Source of the DNA: Bacillota bacterium
Lineage (GTDB): Bacteria > Bacillota > UBA4882 > UBA10575
Reading direction: 5' to 3'
Assembly (NCBI GenBank): GCA_012838955.1
Contig: DUOH01000044.1
Location: 1-64,000 of the forward strand
DNA length: 64,000 nt
The notes under the pieces are model-generated. The model saw only the letters and a list, made by a program, of their open reading frames with translations. It was not told the DNA's origin and did not search any database. Both the position numbers and the translations under genes were made by a program. The stretch's first letter is position 1. Every line of letters begins with the position of its first letter. Below are positions 63,867 through 64,000 of the stretch, piece by piece.

Positions 63867-64000
63867 ATGAGTCTACTGCGCAGACTAGTACTTATCCTGG
63901 CACTGGTCATAGCAAGTTTTTGTCCAGAAGCGTCCGGGGATCATTATCCGCTGAGGGTACATTTTCTAGATGTCGGACAAGCTGATTGTATTTTGATCCA
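63867..64000 (+). CDS. ComEC-like MBL-fold exoprotein, 3' truncated by the window
   Basis: ATG 63867 follows GAAGGTGACAAC. The first 44 residues show a signal peptide ('LLRRLVLILALVIASF', cleavage near 'PEASG') and the start of a ComEC/Rec2-type MBL domain, 'LRVHFLDVGQADCILI'. Secreted proteins of this kind (competence-like hydrolases without the membrane channel) are common in Firmicutes; many are extracellular nucleases or of unknown function. The rest lies outside the window. Confidence 0.85.
   Translation, partial: MSLLRRLVLILALVIASFCPEASGDHYPLRVHFLDVGQADCILI

Noticed and set aside
1-64000. CRISPR arrays, tRNA or rRNA genes, insertion sequences, prophage or plasmid genes
   Set aside because: No regular spacer repeats, no cloverleaf in the gaps, and no transposase, integrase or phage gene seen; the losses in 57-62 kb have no mobile-element signature.

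Overview
The window looks like a chromosomal segment of a spore-forming-type Bacillota (Firmicutes) lineage that appears to have an outer membrane. The Firmicutes side is shown by hemZ, the aspS-6S RNA-tcdA order, PdaB-like polysaccharide deacetylases, a MoxR/DUF58/vWA operon, YmaF, and strong GGAGG ribosome binding sites with many TTG starts. The diderm side is shown by lpxB (14398-15555) and a signal-peptide beta-barrel protein ending in Phe (34715-35614, minus). I infer a diderm Bacillota group such as the Limnochordia/Hydrogenispora or Halanaerobium type; the exact taxon cannot be read from this sequence alone.

Region 1 (1-17459) is housekeeping: a truncated MBL-fold hydrolase, hemZ, a membrane-anchored SurA/PrsA-like isomerase, hisS, aspS, a 6S RNA, tcdA, 5-formyl-THF cyclo-ligase, an RluA-type pseudouridine synthase (minus), secA, prfB with its +1 programmed frameshift, a DUF2993-like protein coupled to lpxB, and two polysaccharide deacetylases. 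Region 2 (17460-25455) is metabolic: metF, a ketopantoate-reductase-like gene, the agmatine-to-putrescine pair aguA-aguB (minus), a U32 peptidase of the tRNA-hydroxylation type, a DnaJ-DUF1232 fusion, a frameshifted MIF/tautomerase gene, and a membrane protein. Region 3 (25456-29518) is a tandemly duplicated two-gene module, a PII-like protein followed by a CPA2-type cation/proton antiporter. It is the best candidate here for an under-described regulatory system.

Region 4 (29519-37021) holds an AraC-type regulator pseudogene, a GH65 disaccharide phosphorylase, a ThDP-dependent pyruvate oxidase/acetolactate-synthase-like enzyme, the porin-like protein and a patatin-like phospholipase. Region 5 (37022-48029) is one long operon: a secreted/membrane protein, an orphan ABC-2-type permease, a membrane protein split by an A10 tract, a MoxR ATPase, a DUF58 protein and two large vWA membrane proteins. 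Region 6 (48030-57108) has recQ, a second 6S-like RNA with its own promoter and terminator, a cyclophilin, ymaF, asnS, a TPR lipo/exoprotein, a YfcE phosphodiesterase and an unusual CsgG-like/Ada-like/M48 protease.

Region 7 (57109-64000) is eroded: an alpha-2-macroglobulin gene with a frameshift and a lost 3' end is joined out of frame to a pbpC gene that has lost its glycosyltransferase half, and next to it lies a 51-codon stump of an acetylxylan esterase. These are followed by small minus-strand genes with a clear promoter and terminator, a membrane protein, and the start of a ComEC-like MBL-fold exoprotein. Four single-base frameshifts (24425, 29755, 40850, 57466), all in mononucleotide runs, mean sequence error has to be excluded before real decay or slippage is claimed.
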